Source: Gemmatimonadota bacterium
GTDB taxonomy: Bacteria > Gemmatimonadota > Gemmatimonadetes > Longimicrobiales > Gaopeijiaceae
Reading direction: 5' to 3'
DNA: 64,000 nucleotides
NCBI GenBank assembly: GCA_028875075.1
Contig: JAPPGF010000006.1
Location: forward strand, 62,001-126,000
The position numbers and the translations under genes are program-made. Below, piece by piece: positions 1 through 8,137 of the stretch (positions are counted from its first letter, which is position 1; each line of letters starts with the position of its first letter). The notes beneath the pieces are model-generated. The model searched no databases and was not told where the DNA came from. It was given only the letters and a program-made list of their open reading frames with translations.

Positions 1-37
1 GAGAGCCCTGCCCGGGAAAGAGGAGCGCGAGACTCAG
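1..37 (-). CDS. fabD: Malonyl-CoA:ACP transacylase, N-terminal fragment
   Basis: Only the first dozen codons lie in the window. Read leftward they give MSLALLFPGQGS if the first codon is CTG at 37-35. This matches the canonical FabD opening, whose FPGQGSQ motif is highly conserved. FabD loads malonyl groups onto acyl carrier protein for fatty-acid elongation and often follows fabH. No ATG, GTG or TTG in this frame lies between an upstream in-frame stop near 105 and the window edge, so the start appears to be CTG. It sits 11 bases after the fabH stop. The identity rests on one short motif plus gene order. Confidence 0.55.
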   Translation of the reverse strand, partial: MSLALLFPGQGS

Positions 38-47
38 GACGTCCCGC

Positions 48-1040
48 CTACCACCGGACGGCCATGGCGCCCCACGTGAAGCCAGCCCCGAAGGCCACCA
101 TGAGCATATTCATCCCGGGCTTCAGCCGCTCCTGCTCCACGGCCTCGTCAATCGCCACGGGCACGGTCGCGGAGCTCATGTTCCCGAAACGGTCGACGTT
201 CACGAAGACGCGGTCCATCGGGATACTCGCATACTTCGCGGTCGCCTCGATGATTCGCACGTTGGCTTGGTGCGGGATCAGGACGTGGACATCCTGCCCC
301 CGCAGGCCCGCACGCTGGAGCGCGAAGTCCGCGGCCTCCGACATCGACCGCACGGCGCTCTTGAAGACCTCGCGGCCGGCCATCCTGACCAAGTGGTCGC
401 CGCGTTGCAACACGTCGGGACTCATGGGGATGGCCGCCCCCCCGGCCGGTCGACAGAGGAGATCCGCCAGCTTCCCGTCCGAACGATGGTAGCTCGAGAG
501 GATGCCGCGCGGGCCGTTCGCCGCCCGCACGACGGCCGCTCCCGCGCCGTCCCCGAACAGCACGCACGTCTTGCGGTCCGTCCAGTCCACGATCGCGCTC
601 ATCTTCTCCGCGGCCACGACGAGCGCGATCTCGGCCCGGCCCGCGGCGATATGGCCCTCCGCCACCGTCAGCGCGTACAACCAGCCGGTACAGGCCCCGC
701 AGATGTCGAACGCGACGGCGTTGTCCGCCCGCAGCAGCGCTTGCATGTCGCAGGCGGTCGCCGGCATCCAGCGGTCCGGCGTCGCGGTCGCGACGACGAT
801 CAGGTCGATCTCGCCGGGCTCCACACCGGCGCGCTCCATGGCGCGCAGGGACGCCTTTGCGCCCATGTCGGCTGCGCCTTCGTCGTCGGCCGCGATGCGC
901 CGCTCCCGGATCCCGGTGCGTTCGACGATCCACTCTTCGTTGGTCTTCACCATGCGCTCGAGATCCGCGTTGGTAAGCACGCGCTCGGGCACATAGCGTC
1001 CGGTGGAGACGATCTCGACAATCGGCGAGGGCTTCTTCAG
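48..1040 (-). CDS. fabH: 3-oxoacyl-ACP synthase III (KAS III)
   Basis: FabH condenses acetyl-CoA (or another acyl-CoA) with malonyl-ACP to start fatty-acid synthesis in the cytoplasm. With the start used here it has 330 residues, the usual size. The catalytic triad is visible: Cys117 in CGACTGW, His257 in HQANVRI and Asn287 in RFGNMSS, with the 30-residue His-Asn spacing of the family. Strand one and the YVPERVLTN turn lie upstream of the first GTG (992), so that GTG is internal. The only suitable start is CTG at 1040-1038, preceded by AAAGGAG at 5 bases and overlapping the plsX stop by 2 bases. It lies in the yceD-rpmF-plsX-fabH-fabD operon. The function is certain; the CTG start is an inference from the ribosome binding site and domain boundary. 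Confidence 0.93.
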   Translation of the reverse strand: MKKPSPIVEIVSTGRYVPERVLTNADLERMVKTNEEWIVERTGIRERRIAADDEGAADMGAKASLRAMERAGVEPGEIDLIVVATATPDRWMPATACDMQALLRADNAVAFDICGACTGWLYALTVAEGHIAAGRAEIALVVAAEKMSAIVDWTDRKTCVLFGDGAGAAVVRAANGPRGILSSYHRSDGKLADLLCRPAGGAAIPMSPDVLQRGDHLVRMAGREVFKSAVRSMSEAADFALQRAGLRGQDVHVLIPHQANVRIIEATAKYASIPMDRVFVNVDRFGNMSSATVPVAIDEAVEQERLKPGMNMLMVAFGAGFTWGAMAVRW

Positions 1041-2023
1041 ACCGGCTCCTTTGAGCTCAGCTCACGGGCAATGTGGTCGACCATCGAGGAGCGCGCCGAC
1101 TGAAGCGCCACCCGGATGGCGCTGCGTATGGCCTTCGGCGACGAGCCGCCGTGGCAGACGATCGAGACTCCGTTGACACCGAGCAAGGGCGCCCCTCCGT
1201 ACTCGGAATAGTCCAGCGTACGGAAGACTTCGTCGATCTCGGGGCGCTCGGCGAGCTCGCCGAGCTCGGCGCGGAGCATGCCCATGATGAACTGGGCCAC
1301 GGACTCGTAGAACTTCAGCACGACGTTGCCGCAGAAGCCGTCGCAGACGACCACGTCGCAGCTCCCCTGGATGAGCTCCCGACCCTCGATATTGCCGACG
1401 AAGCGCAGTCCGCTCTCCCGCGACAGGCGCTGATGTGCCTCCAGCGCGAGCTCGTCCCCCTTCTCGGGCTCCTCGCCGATGTTGAGCAGCCCTATGCGCG
1501 GCCGCGTCCTGCCCATCAGATCCTCGGCGTAGATGCGGCCGAGGTGCGCGAACTGCACGAGATGATGAGGCTTGCAGTCGACGTTTGCGCCGCAATCGAG
1601 CATGAGAACGGGTTGCCGCGCCGTCGGCAGCATGGTCCCGATGGCCGGTCGATCAACGCCTTCGAGCGCCTGCAGCACGAACAGCGAGGCCGCCATCACC
1701 GCGCCGGTCGACCCCGCGCTCACGAACGCGTCGGCGTGTCCCTCCTTGTGGAGCTGGAGTCCCCGCACGATGGACGAATCCGGGTGCTTGCGCAGGACCG
1801 AGGAGGGCGCGGCACCCACGGGAACGTGGTCGGGGGCGTGCTCGATGTGTAACCGCCCGGCCGGGAGGGCGCCGTGCCGCGCGAGTTCGGGAGCCATGAG
1901 CGCGCGGTCGCCGACGAGCACGATCTCGACATGGTCTCCGAATTCCTCGAGCGCTTCGATGGCACCGCTCACTTCGACGCCGGGAGCGCCGTCGCTGCCC
2001 ATGACATCCAGAACGATGCGCAC
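1037..2023 (-). CDS. plsX: Phosphate acyltransferase PlsX
   Basis: PlsX converts acyl-ACP and phosphate into acyl-phosphate, the donor used by PlsY (also in this window, at the right edge) to begin phospholipid synthesis. The 328-residue protein has the expected opening MRIVLDVMGSDGAP, the central SAGSTGAVMAA segment, and the C-terminal DGFCGNVVLKFYE and LLGVNG motifs. It starts with GTG just downstream of rpmF (10-base gap). Its last codons contain the ribosome binding site and CTG start of fabH, so the two are probably coupled. Confidence 0.96.
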   Translation of the reverse strand: MRIVLDVMGSDGAPGVEVSGAIEALEEFGDHVEIVLVGDRALMAPELARHGALPAGRLHIEHAPDHVPVGAAPSSVLRKHPDSSIVRGLQLHKEGHADAFVSAGSTGAVMAASLFVLQALEGVDRPAIGTMLPTARQPVLMLDCGANVDCKPHHLVQFAHLGRIYAEDLMGRTRPRIGLLNIGEEPEKGDELALEAHQRLSRESGLRFVGNIEGRELIQGSCDVVVCDGFCGNVVLKFYESVAQFIMGMLRAELGELAERPEIDEVFRTLDYSEYGGAPLLGVNGVSIVCHGGSSPKAIRSAIRVALQSARSSMVDHIARELSSKEPV

Positions 2024-2033
2024 GGGTTCCGGC

Positions 2034-2216
2034 TCAGTCGACCGCTACGTCGAGAACCGCCTCATCCCGGTAGTATCCACAGCTCGGGCACACGCGGTGC
2101 GGCGCCTTCGAGTCACCGCAGCGAGGGCAGCTCTGCGTGGTGGGCGCCGTCACCTTGTAGTGGGTGCGCCGCTTCCGCTTCCGCTGCTTCGACTGTCGCT
2201 TCTTCGGAACCGCCAT
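2034..2216 (-). CDS. rpmF: 50S ribosomal protein L32
   Basis: This 60-residue basic protein begins MAVPKKRQSKQRKRKRRTHY, the standard L32 opening, and carries a CPRCG...CPSCG zinc ribbon, so it is the zinc-binding form rather than the Cys-free paralogue. It is a structural protein of the large ribosomal subunit. It lies between yceD (7-base gap) and plsX, the classic arrangement that ties ribosome synthesis to lipid synthesis. Confidence 0.97.
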   Translation of the reverse strand: MAVPKKRQSKQRKRKRRTHYKVTAPTTQSCPRCGDSKAPHRVCPSCGYYRDEAVLDVAVD

Positions 2217-2223
2217 CGCCAGC

Positions 2224-2736
2224 TCACCGATCCTTGAGCGCGCGCAGCACGTCCCAACGGGGGTCGGGCTCCGCCGCGCCGCAGTCGCATGTCGTCTTGT
2301 TCAGGTCGGCGCCGCAGTGCGGGCACAGCCCCTTGCACTCCGGCTCGCAAACCGTGTAGCTCGGCGCCGCCAAGATCACCTCTTCCCGGATCGGCTCCCC
2401 CAGGTCGATCTCGCTCGCTCCGGCCGGGACCAGGCGAATGTCTCCCTCACCCTCGACGCTGGAAAGATCCGGCGGCGCGAAGACGAAGGTGACGTCCTCG
2501 CAGAAGCCGACGTCGACCGGACGCAGACACCGCCGACAAGCCTGCGCCAGCCTGCCTTCGACCGAGCCGCGGACCACGACTTCCCCGCTCGCGGCTTCGC
2601 CCGCCCGAAGCGCCACCCGGAGTGGATCCCGGAGGCGGACTTCGCTGCCTTCCCAGAGTGGATCGTCCAGCGCGATCCGTCCTTCGATCCGGAGCGACCC
2701 CTCCCGGTCGAGGCGGGTGAGATCGAGCAGCAGCAT
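2224..2736 (-). CDS. yceD: YceD/DUF177 family protein
   Basis: This 170-residue protein belongs to the YceD (DUF177) family, found next to rpmF in most bacteria and linked to 23S rRNA maturation or accumulation in plants and E. coli. It shows the family's CRRCLRP pair in the middle and a Cys-rich tail (CEPECKGLCPHCGADLN, then CDCG), probably a zinc site. ATG at 2736 is only 8 bases after a strong -10 hexamer and has no Shine-Dalgarno sequence, so the operon mRNA may be leaderless. The exact biochemical role of the family is not settled. Confidence 0.9.
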   Translation of the reverse strand: MLLLDLTRLDREGSLRIEGRIALDDPLWEGSEVRLRDPLRVALRAGEAASGEVVVRGSVEGRLAQACRRCLRPVDVGFCEDVTFVFAPPDLSSVEGEGDIRLVPAGASEIDLGEPIREEVILAAPSYTVCEPECKGLCPHCGADLNKTTCDCGAAEPDPRWDVLRALKDR

Positions 2737-2744
2737 AGGCGCGG

Positions 2745-2773
2745 AAGCTAGGGGCAGCCGAGGATGCTGTCAA
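2745..2773 (-). promoter_or_regulatory. Housekeeping promoter of the yceD-fab operon
   Basis: TTGACA at 2773-2768 and TAGCTT at 2750-2745 are separated by 17 bases on the minus strand. Transcription would start near 2738, one or two bases before the yceD ATG at 2736. The match to a sigma-70 consensus is strong; the start point is inferred from spacing only. Confidence 0.75.
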
Positions 2774-2808
2774 CGCGGAGGTGTCGGTCCCGCAAGGCTT
2801 TGCAGGCT

Positions 2809-3231
2809 TCAGCGGCTCGTCGACAAGTCCTCGTGCGAGAAGAAAAACTGGATCTCGCGAGCCGCGTTCTCGTCCGAGTCGGAGGCGTGGATCGCGTTGC
2901 GCTCCTTCGATTCCGCGTACAGCCGGCGCACTGTCCCGGCCGCCGCCTCGGTCGGGTCGGTCGCCCCGATCACCTCACGCAGCGCCCGCACGGCATCGGG
3001 GGCCTCCAGCACCATGGGAACGACCGGCCCCGAGGTCATGAATTCCACGAGCGAGACGTAGAACGGACGCTCCCGGTGGACCCGGTAGAACTCGCCGGCC
3101 GAGCGGGAGTCGAGGCGGGTCATGGCGAGAGCGCGCACGGTGAATCCGGCCTCTTCGAGGTGGGCCAGGATCTTGCCTGCCCTACCCCCCAGTACCGCAT
3201 CCGGCTTGATGATGGCGAGCGTCTGAGTCAC
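2809..3231 (-). CDS. ndk: Nucleoside diphosphate kinase
   Basis: Ndk transfers the terminal phosphate of ATP to other nucleoside diphosphates through a phosphohistidine. The protein opens MTQTLAIIKPDAV, carries the active-site NAIHASDS motif (catalytic His) and ends in IQFFF plus a short tail. GTG at 3231 was chosen because it gives the standard 140-residue length and is preceded by AAGGGAGGGG; a longer frame to 3285 would add 18 residues of unrelated sequence. It follows the CBS-domain gene and precedes the yceD promoter. Confidence 0.95.
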   Translation of the reverse strand: MTQTLAIIKPDAVLGGRAGKILAHLEEAGFTVRALAMTRLDSRSAGEFYRVHRERPFYVSLVEFMTSGPVVPMVLEAPDAVRALREVIGATDPTEAAAGTVRRLYAESKERNAIHASDSDENAAREIQFFFSHEDLSTSR

Positions 3232-3290
3232 TGCCGTGGTCCCCTCCCTTGTCTGTCGCCCCTCGTCGAGCGGCGGCTCCGCCACACGGA

Positions 3291-4175
3291 TCAGCCCTCC
3301 TCCCCCGGACCCTTGAACAGCAGCCGGAGCACGGCGGCGCGGGTCAGGAATCCCACCAGCTCGCCGTCGCGCGCCACCGGGAGCTGCTCGACTCCCCGAT
3401 TCACGATAATGCTGGCGGCCTCGTTGAGCGATTGATCCTCGGACACGCAGAGCACGCTCCGCGTCATGACGTCGCGCGCCCGCTGCTCCATGGTGGAGCG
3501 CCCCGCCCTGCCCGCTGCCTGGGGCGGCAAGAGCGCCCTGAGGGCGTCGCCCACGGTGAGCAGGCCCATCAGCTCGTAGTGCTCGCCCACCACGGGCACC
3601 GCGTGCAGGTCACGCCGCACGATCAGGTCGACGACCTCCGACAACGGCGTGTCGGCGTAGACGCGGTACCGGACCGGAGCGAGCGCGTCGCCCACGAGGT
3701 AGCCCTCGTGCAGATCCGTGTCCATGAGATCCCCGAGGGCTCGGACCTCGGCGACCGATCCCGCAGCGAGCAGTCGTCTGGTGCACGCCTTGCCGCCGAG
3801 CACTCGCACGAGCGTCCGGACGACTTCGGGGTTGAGGGCCCGGAGACCGCGCGGCGCGAGCAACAGCAACAGGGCCCGCGCGGTCCCGCTCGCCTCCTCG
3901 AGCGCCACCCGGAACGCTCGCGCGGCCACGCCCAGAGCCGCGGACAATTCCTCCGGAGCCTCCAGCCGCGCGACGACGACGATCACGTCGGCGTTCACCC
4001 GGATCAGCTCGCCGGCCCGGCCGGCCGCGAGCTCGGCCGCAAGGCTTTCGGCCTCGGCTGCCCCGAGAGCGGCGTCGCCCAGGCGCGACAGGAGCGTCCC
4101 GAGCGCTTCCCCGAGGTCGGTGACCTCCATGGGAGCGGCGATCCGCTCGTCCGGGAGCAGGTCGGACAGCTTCAT
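3291..4175 (-). CDS. PTS-IIA-like domain plus two CBS domains
   Basis: The 294-residue protein starts MKLSDLLPDERI and its first 140 or so residues resemble a PtsN/fructose-type EIIA fold, but the phosphorylatable His of the GIAIPH-type motif is absent. Residues about 150-205 and 225-290 form a CBS pair (for example MTRSVLCVSEDQSLNEAA and VNRGVEQLPVARDG), a module that binds adenosine nucleotides in other proteins. No catalytic domain is present, so it is probably a regulatory or sensor protein. ATG 4175 has AAGGA at 7 bases; an upstream GTG at 4223 is the alternative. It lies between sucD and ndk on the same strand and may be co-transcribed with sucCD. Confidence 0.75.
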   Translation of the reverse strand: MKLSDLLPDERIAAPMEVTDLGEALGTLLSRLGDAALGAAEAESLAAELAAGRAGELIRVNADVIVVVARLEAPEELSAALGVAARAFRVALEEASGTARALLLLLAPRGLRALNPEVVRTLVRVLGGKACTRRLLAAGSVAEVRALGDLMDTDLHEGYLVGDALAPVRYRVYADTPLSEVVDLIVRRDLHAVPVVGEHYELMGLLTVGDALRALLPPQAAGRAGRSTMEQRARDVMTRSVLCVSEDQSLNEAASIIVNRGVEQLPVARDGELVGFLTRAAVLRLLFKGPGEEG

Positions 4176-4266
4176 GGACGGGTCCTTGAGATATCGGTCG
4201 TCCCGCTTCGTCGGCTTCTCCACGGGCCGCCCCGCTTCAGGAGCGCCGGAGCCGGCACCCCCATGG

Positions 4267-5154
4267 CTAGTGCCGCAGCGCGGATCCGATCATCTGGGCG
4301 ATCTCCGCGGGCCGTCTCGCCACGGCGATGCCGGCGTCCTCGAACGCCCGAATCTTCTCGGCAGCGGTGCCCGAGCCCCCGCTGATGATGGCACCGGCGT
4401 GGCCCATGCGTCGGCCCGGCGGCGCGGTCTGTCCGGCGACGAAGCCCACCACGGGGACTTCGATGTGCTCTTTCACGAACCGGGCCGCCTCCTGCTCGTC
4501 GGTACCTCCGATCTCCCCGATTATGACGATCGCCCGGGTCTCGGGGTCGTTCGAGAACGCCTCGAGGCAGTCCACGAAGCTCGTACCAACCAGGGGGTCG
4601 CCGCCGATCCCCACGCAGGTGGTCTGACCGAGCTGCGCGTTGGTGAGGTGGTAGACCGCCTCGTAGGTCAGGGTTCCCGAGCGCGAGATCACCCCGACCG
4701 GTCCCGGAGCGACGATCTGGCCCGGCAGGATACCCACCTTGCACTTCCCGGGTGAAATGAGTCCCGGACAGTTCGGACCCACGAGCCGGACGCCCTTGTC
4801 GCGCATGAACGCGTGCACGCGCGCCATGTCGAGCACGGGCACCCCCTCGGTGATCGCGACGACTAGCCCTACCCCGGCGTCGGCGGCTTCCATGATCGCC
4901 TGGGCCGCGAACGCCGGCGGCACGTAGACGACCGAGGTGTTGGCCCCGCTCTCGCGGACCGCCTCATCCATGCTGTTGAAGATCGGGACGCGCTGGTCCC
5001 GCGGGCCCGCAAACGTGGTGCCGCCCTTCCCGGGCACCACTCCGGCCACGACGCGCGTTCCGTATTCCATCATCTGCGTCGCGTGGAAGGAGCCGTCCCT
5101 GCCCGTGATCCCCTGCACCGCCAGCCGCGTTCGCTCGTCTATGAGAATCGACAT
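4267..5154 (-). CDS. sucD: Succinyl-CoA synthetase alpha subunit
   Basis: SucD is the alpha subunit of the TCA-cycle enzyme that makes succinate and ATP or GTP from succinyl-CoA. The 295-residue protein begins [18 protein letters not shown] and carries the CoA-binding region, [12 protein letters not shown], and the phosphohistidine loop [10 protein letters not shown] near residue 240. ATG 5154 is the family start; an upstream frame to 5178 overlaps sucC. The gap to sucC is 13 bases, so the subunits are made together. Confidence 0.97.
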   Translation of the reverse strand: MSILIDERTRLAVQGITGRDGSFHATQMMEYGTRVVAGVVPGKGGTTFAGPRDQRVPIFNSMDEAVRESGANTSVVYVPPAFAAQAIMEAADAGVGLVVAITEGVPVLDMARVHAFMRDKGVRLVGPNCPGLISPGKCKVGILPGQIVAPGPVGVISRSGTLTYEAVYHLTNAQLGQTTCVGIGGDPLVGTSFVDCLEAFSNDPETRAIVIIGEIGGTDEQEAARFVKEHIEVPVVGFVAGQTAPPGRRMGHAGAIISGGSGTAAEKIRAFEDAGIAVARRPAEIAQMIGSALRH

Positions 5155-5167
5155 GGCGCTCGGTTCC

Positions 5168-6304
5168 TCAGGCGGCACGGGTGAGCCCGACCGCCTCCTT
5201 GACCACCTCGTCCATGGACGTGTAGGCGGTGAACCCCGCGTCCTCGAGGATTCGCAGGGCGAGCTGCTCGTTGGTTCCGGTGAGGCGGATCACGATGGGA
5301 ATGTCGATCTGGATTCTGCGCGTCGCCTCGACGATGCCGTTCGCCACGTCATCGCAGCGCGTGATCCCGCCGAAGATGTTGAACAGGATGACCTTCACGC
5401 TCGGATCGCTCGTGATGATCTGCAGCGCCGTCACGACCTTGTCCGGGTTCGACGAGCCGCCGATGTCCAGGAAATTGGCCGGCTCGGCACCGTAGTGGTG
5501 GACCAAGTCCATGGTGGCCATCGCCAGTCCGGCCCCGTTCACGCAGCAGCCGACATCACCGTCGAGCTTCACGTAGCTGAGGCCCGCTTCGCGGGCCTGC
5601 CGCTCGGCCGCCGGTTCGGACGAAGTGTCGCGATACTTCGCGATGTCCGGCTTCCTGAACAACTCGTTGTCGTCGATCGAGACCTTGGCATCGATCGCCT
5701 TCACCTCGCCGCGGGGGGTGACGATCAACGGGTTGATTTCCGCCATCGACGCTCCCGCCTCCCGAAACGCGCGCCAGAGCTGCCCGACAATGCGGGCGCC
5801 CTGCTGGATGTGCGAGGGATCGTCGTAGAGGAAGTCGGCGATCCAATACGCCTGATGCGGGAGCAGGCCGTAGCGCGGATCGACGTGCAGCCTCCGCACC
5901 TTCTCCGGCGTCTTGCGGGCCACCTCCTCGATGTCGATCCCGCCGGCCCGGGACGCGATGAAGAGCGGCGCATGGTTCGCCCGGTCGATCAGCACGCCCA
6001 GATAGGCTTCACTCACGATGTCTTCGGCCGGGGTGACCAGCACCCTCTCCACGGTCAGCCCCTTGATGCGCATCCCCAAGATCTCGGCCGCATGGGAGCC
6101 GGCCTCCGCCGGCGACTTGGCGAGCTTCACGCCGCCGGCCTTTCCCCGACCTCCGGCGTGGACCTGCGCCTTCACCACGACGGCGCCGCCGAGTCCGTCG
6201 GCGATCTGCCGGACCTCGGCAGACGTGCTCGCGACCTCCCCGGGCGGCACGGGAATGCCTGCCCTGCGGAAGATCTCCCTTGCCTGGTATTCGTGGATAT
6301 CCAT
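5168..6304 (-). CDS. sucC: Succinyl-CoA synthetase beta subunit
   Basis: SucC is the nucleotide-binding beta subunit partnered with SucD. The 378-residue protein starts [20 protein letters not shown], has the ATP-grasp region ([20 protein letters not shown]), the [10 protein letters not shown] metal-site segment and the C-terminal [19 protein letters not shown] motif. It is the first gene after a strong promoter and about 68 bases of leader. Length and all family motifs are intact. No Shine-Dalgarno sequence is obvious before the ATG. Confidence 0.97.
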   Translation of the reverse strand: MDIHEYQAREIFRRAGIPVPPGEVASTSAEVRQIADGLGGAVVVKAQVHAGGRGKAGGVKLAKSPAEAGSHAAEILGMRIKGLTVERVLVTPAEDIVSEAYLGVLIDRANHAPLFIASRAGGIDIEEVARKTPEKVRRLHVDPRYGLLPHQAYWIADFLYDDPSHIQQGARIVGQLWRAFREAGASMAEINPLIVTPRGEVKAIDAKVSIDDNELFRKPDIAKYRDTSSEPAAERQAREAGLSYVKLDGDVGCCVNGAGLAMATMDLVHHYGAEPANFLDIGGSSNPDKVVTALQIITSDPSVKVILFNIFGGITRCDDVANGIVEATRRIQIDIPIVIRLTGTNEQLALRILEDAGFTAYTSMDEVVKEAVGLTRAA

Positions 6305-6378
6305 CCGAGTGCTGGCGCGAGGATCTATCGAACCCGCCGGATGTGGCGCCCGGAGGCGGGTGCACGCAAAACCGGCGC

Positions 6379-6407
6379 AAGGTAGGCGGCGAGCCTGGGC
6401 CGATCAA
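6379..6407 (-). promoter_or_regulatory. Promoter of sucCD
   Basis: TTGATC at 6407-6402 and TACCTT at 6384-6379 are 17 bases apart on the minus strand. The predicted start near 6372 gives a leader of about 68 bases before sucC. It lies in the 241-base divergent region between sucC and the PhoX-like gene. Confidence 0.7.
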
Positions 6408-6450
6408 CCGCCCCGCGCCGTGAGTGCGACGCAAGGAACCGTCACCGGGA

Positions 6451-6479
6451 TTGCCTTACGTGCCCGATCACCACAGGCT
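6451..6479 (+). promoter_or_regulatory. Possible promoter of the PhoX-like gene
   Basis: On the plus strand TTGCCT (6451-6456) and CAGGCT (6474-6479) are separated by 17 bases. The -10 is a weak match. It is the best candidate found in the divergent region. No Pho-box direct repeats were recognised. Confidence 0.3.
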
Positions 6480-6545
6480 AGGGGCTTAGCGATTGTCCGC
6501 CCCCGGACACCCGCTGGACAGTACGGACCCGGAGAGAGACGAGCG

Positions 6546-7985
6546 ATGTCCATGGAACGCCGTGTTTTCCTGAGGACGCTGGGCGCGGTCGGCGGCGGGG
6601 CGATGTTGCCAACGTCGCTGGCGGGCCTGGTCAGCTGGAACGGGAGTGGCGCGACGGCAGGGCCGGACGGCGCCCGCCGGAGCGCGCGTCCGTTCATCGA
6701 GCCCTATGGCCCGCTGGTTCCGAGCCCGGACTGCCCGGAATTCGAGATTCCCGAGAGCTTCCACTGCGTGCGCCTCAGTTCGGGAGGGGTGGCCTCGACG
6801 GTGCGGGACGGACTGACGGTGCCCAACGCCTTTGACGGCATGGCCGCCTTCCCCCTTCCCAACGGCAACACCCGCCTGATCCGCAACCACGAAATGGTCG
6901 ATGCGGCGGACAGGGCACGGCCCATCGGCGAGCCGCACTACGACCCGCGGGCCTCCGGCGGCACCACGTCGCTGGAAGTGCGGATCAAGGAAGCGGACGG
7001 CGAGCTGAGCGTCGAACTCGTTGACGAATTCGTGTCGCTGGCCGGCACCCTGGTCAATTGTGCGGGCGGACCCACCCCCTGGGGCAGCTGGCTGTCGTGC
7101 GAAGAGACCACCATGGGGTCCCGGGCGGGGTACCAGAAGCCCCACGGTTACATCTTCGACGTGCCGGTGGACGCGACCGGGCCGGCGGACCCGGTGCCGC
7201 TCCGTGCCATGGGCCGGTTCATCCACGAGGCGGTGGCCATCGATCCGGCCACCGGGATCGTCTACGAGACCGAGGACACCTATTACGTGCCGGGCCTGCG
7301 GCCGGGCGCGGGGCTCTACCGCTTCCTTCCCGACGAGCGTGAAGTGCTCTCCGCCGGCGGCAGGCTTCAGATGATGGCGGTGACCGGCGAGCCCGGCTAC
7401 CTGACCGCCCGCGGCCAGTCCCCCGGCACGGTGCTGCCGGTCCATTGGGTCGACATCGACGACCCCGATCCTGCCGACGCCGAAGCGGACCCGCTGGCCG
7501 TCTTCAAGCAGGGGCTGGCGCAGGGGGCGGCAAGGTTCGCGCGCCTCGAGGGCGCCTTTCACGGGGACGACGGCATCTACGTCGTCTCGACGAACGGCGG
7601 GGACGCCCAGGCGGGCCAGGTCTTCCACTACCGGCCCGGCTCCGACGACACGGGAGAACTCGCGCTGGTCTTCGAGTCGCCCTCCCACGACGTGCTCGAC
7701 AGCCCGGACAACATCGTGGTGAGCCCCCGGGGGGGACTGGTGATCTGCGAGGACGGAACCGACAGCCAGTTCGTGAGGGGACTCGACCGCGAGGGACGCA
7801 TCGTGAACCTGGTGCGGGCGCCGCGCGAAGAGGGAGGGCCCCAGCCGAGCGAATTCGCGGGGTCGTGCTTCAGCCCGGACGGCAGGGTGCTGTTCTTCAA
7901 CGTGCAGGGAGGGCGCGAGGCCGGCTCATCGCGAGCCAGTGCGATGTATGCGATGTGGGGGCCCTGGGCGGACGGGCCGCTGTAG
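6546..7985 (+). CDS. PhoX/DUF839 family protein, Tat-exported
   Basis: This 479-residue protein opens with a Tat signal (MERRVFLRTLGAVGGGAM), so it should be folded in the cytoplasm and exported. The body matches the PhoX/DUF839 family, whose members include calcium- and iron-dependent alkaline phosphatases. Visible family motifs are IRNHE, CAGGPTPWGSWLSCEE, KPHGYIFDV, MGRFIHEAVAIDPATG, YETEDTYYVPG and a C-terminal FAGSCFSPDG...LFFNVQ. Key metal-ligand positions (NHE, the Cys-Glu-Glu stretch, the ETED stretch) are present, but substrate cannot be read from sequence. It is one of only three plus-strand genes here. ATG 6546 has GGAGAG upstream; ATG 6552 is an alternative. Confidence 0.85.
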   Translation: MSMERRVFLRTLGAVGGGAMLPTSLAGLVSWNGSGATAGPDGARRSARPFIEPYGPLVPSPDCPEFEIPESFHCVRLSSGGVASTVRDGLTVPNAFDGMAAFPLPNGNTRLIRNHEMVDAADRARPIGEPHYDPRASGGTTSLEVRIKEADGELSVELVDEFVSLAGTLVNCAGGPTPWGSWLSCEETTMGSRAGYQKPHGYIFDVPVDATGPADPVPLRAMGRFIHEAVAIDPATGIVYETEDTYYVPGLRPGAGLYRFLPDEREVLSAGGRLQMMAVTGEPGYLTARGQSPGTVLPVHWVDIDDPDPADAEADPLAVFKQGLAQGAARFARLEGAFHGDDGIYVVSTNGGDAQAGQVFHYRPGSDDTGELALVFESPSHDVLDSPDNIVVSPRGGLVICEDGTDSQFVRGLDREGRIVNLVRAPREEGGPQPSEFAGSCFSPDGRVLFFNVQGGREAGSSRASAMYAMWGPWADGPL

Positions 7986-8137
7986 GGGTCCGCGGTGGGA
8001 GTCCCGGCCCCGGTGAGACCCGCGGGCCGGCGGCCGGTCAGGTTCGGCGGGGATTCCTCCCGTCACGACCCGCGTCCCCGCGAGCTTGTCGGGGGCGCGG
8101 TCTCCGCCCGGCCGCCCGAACGGAGCTCCCCCAGGTC

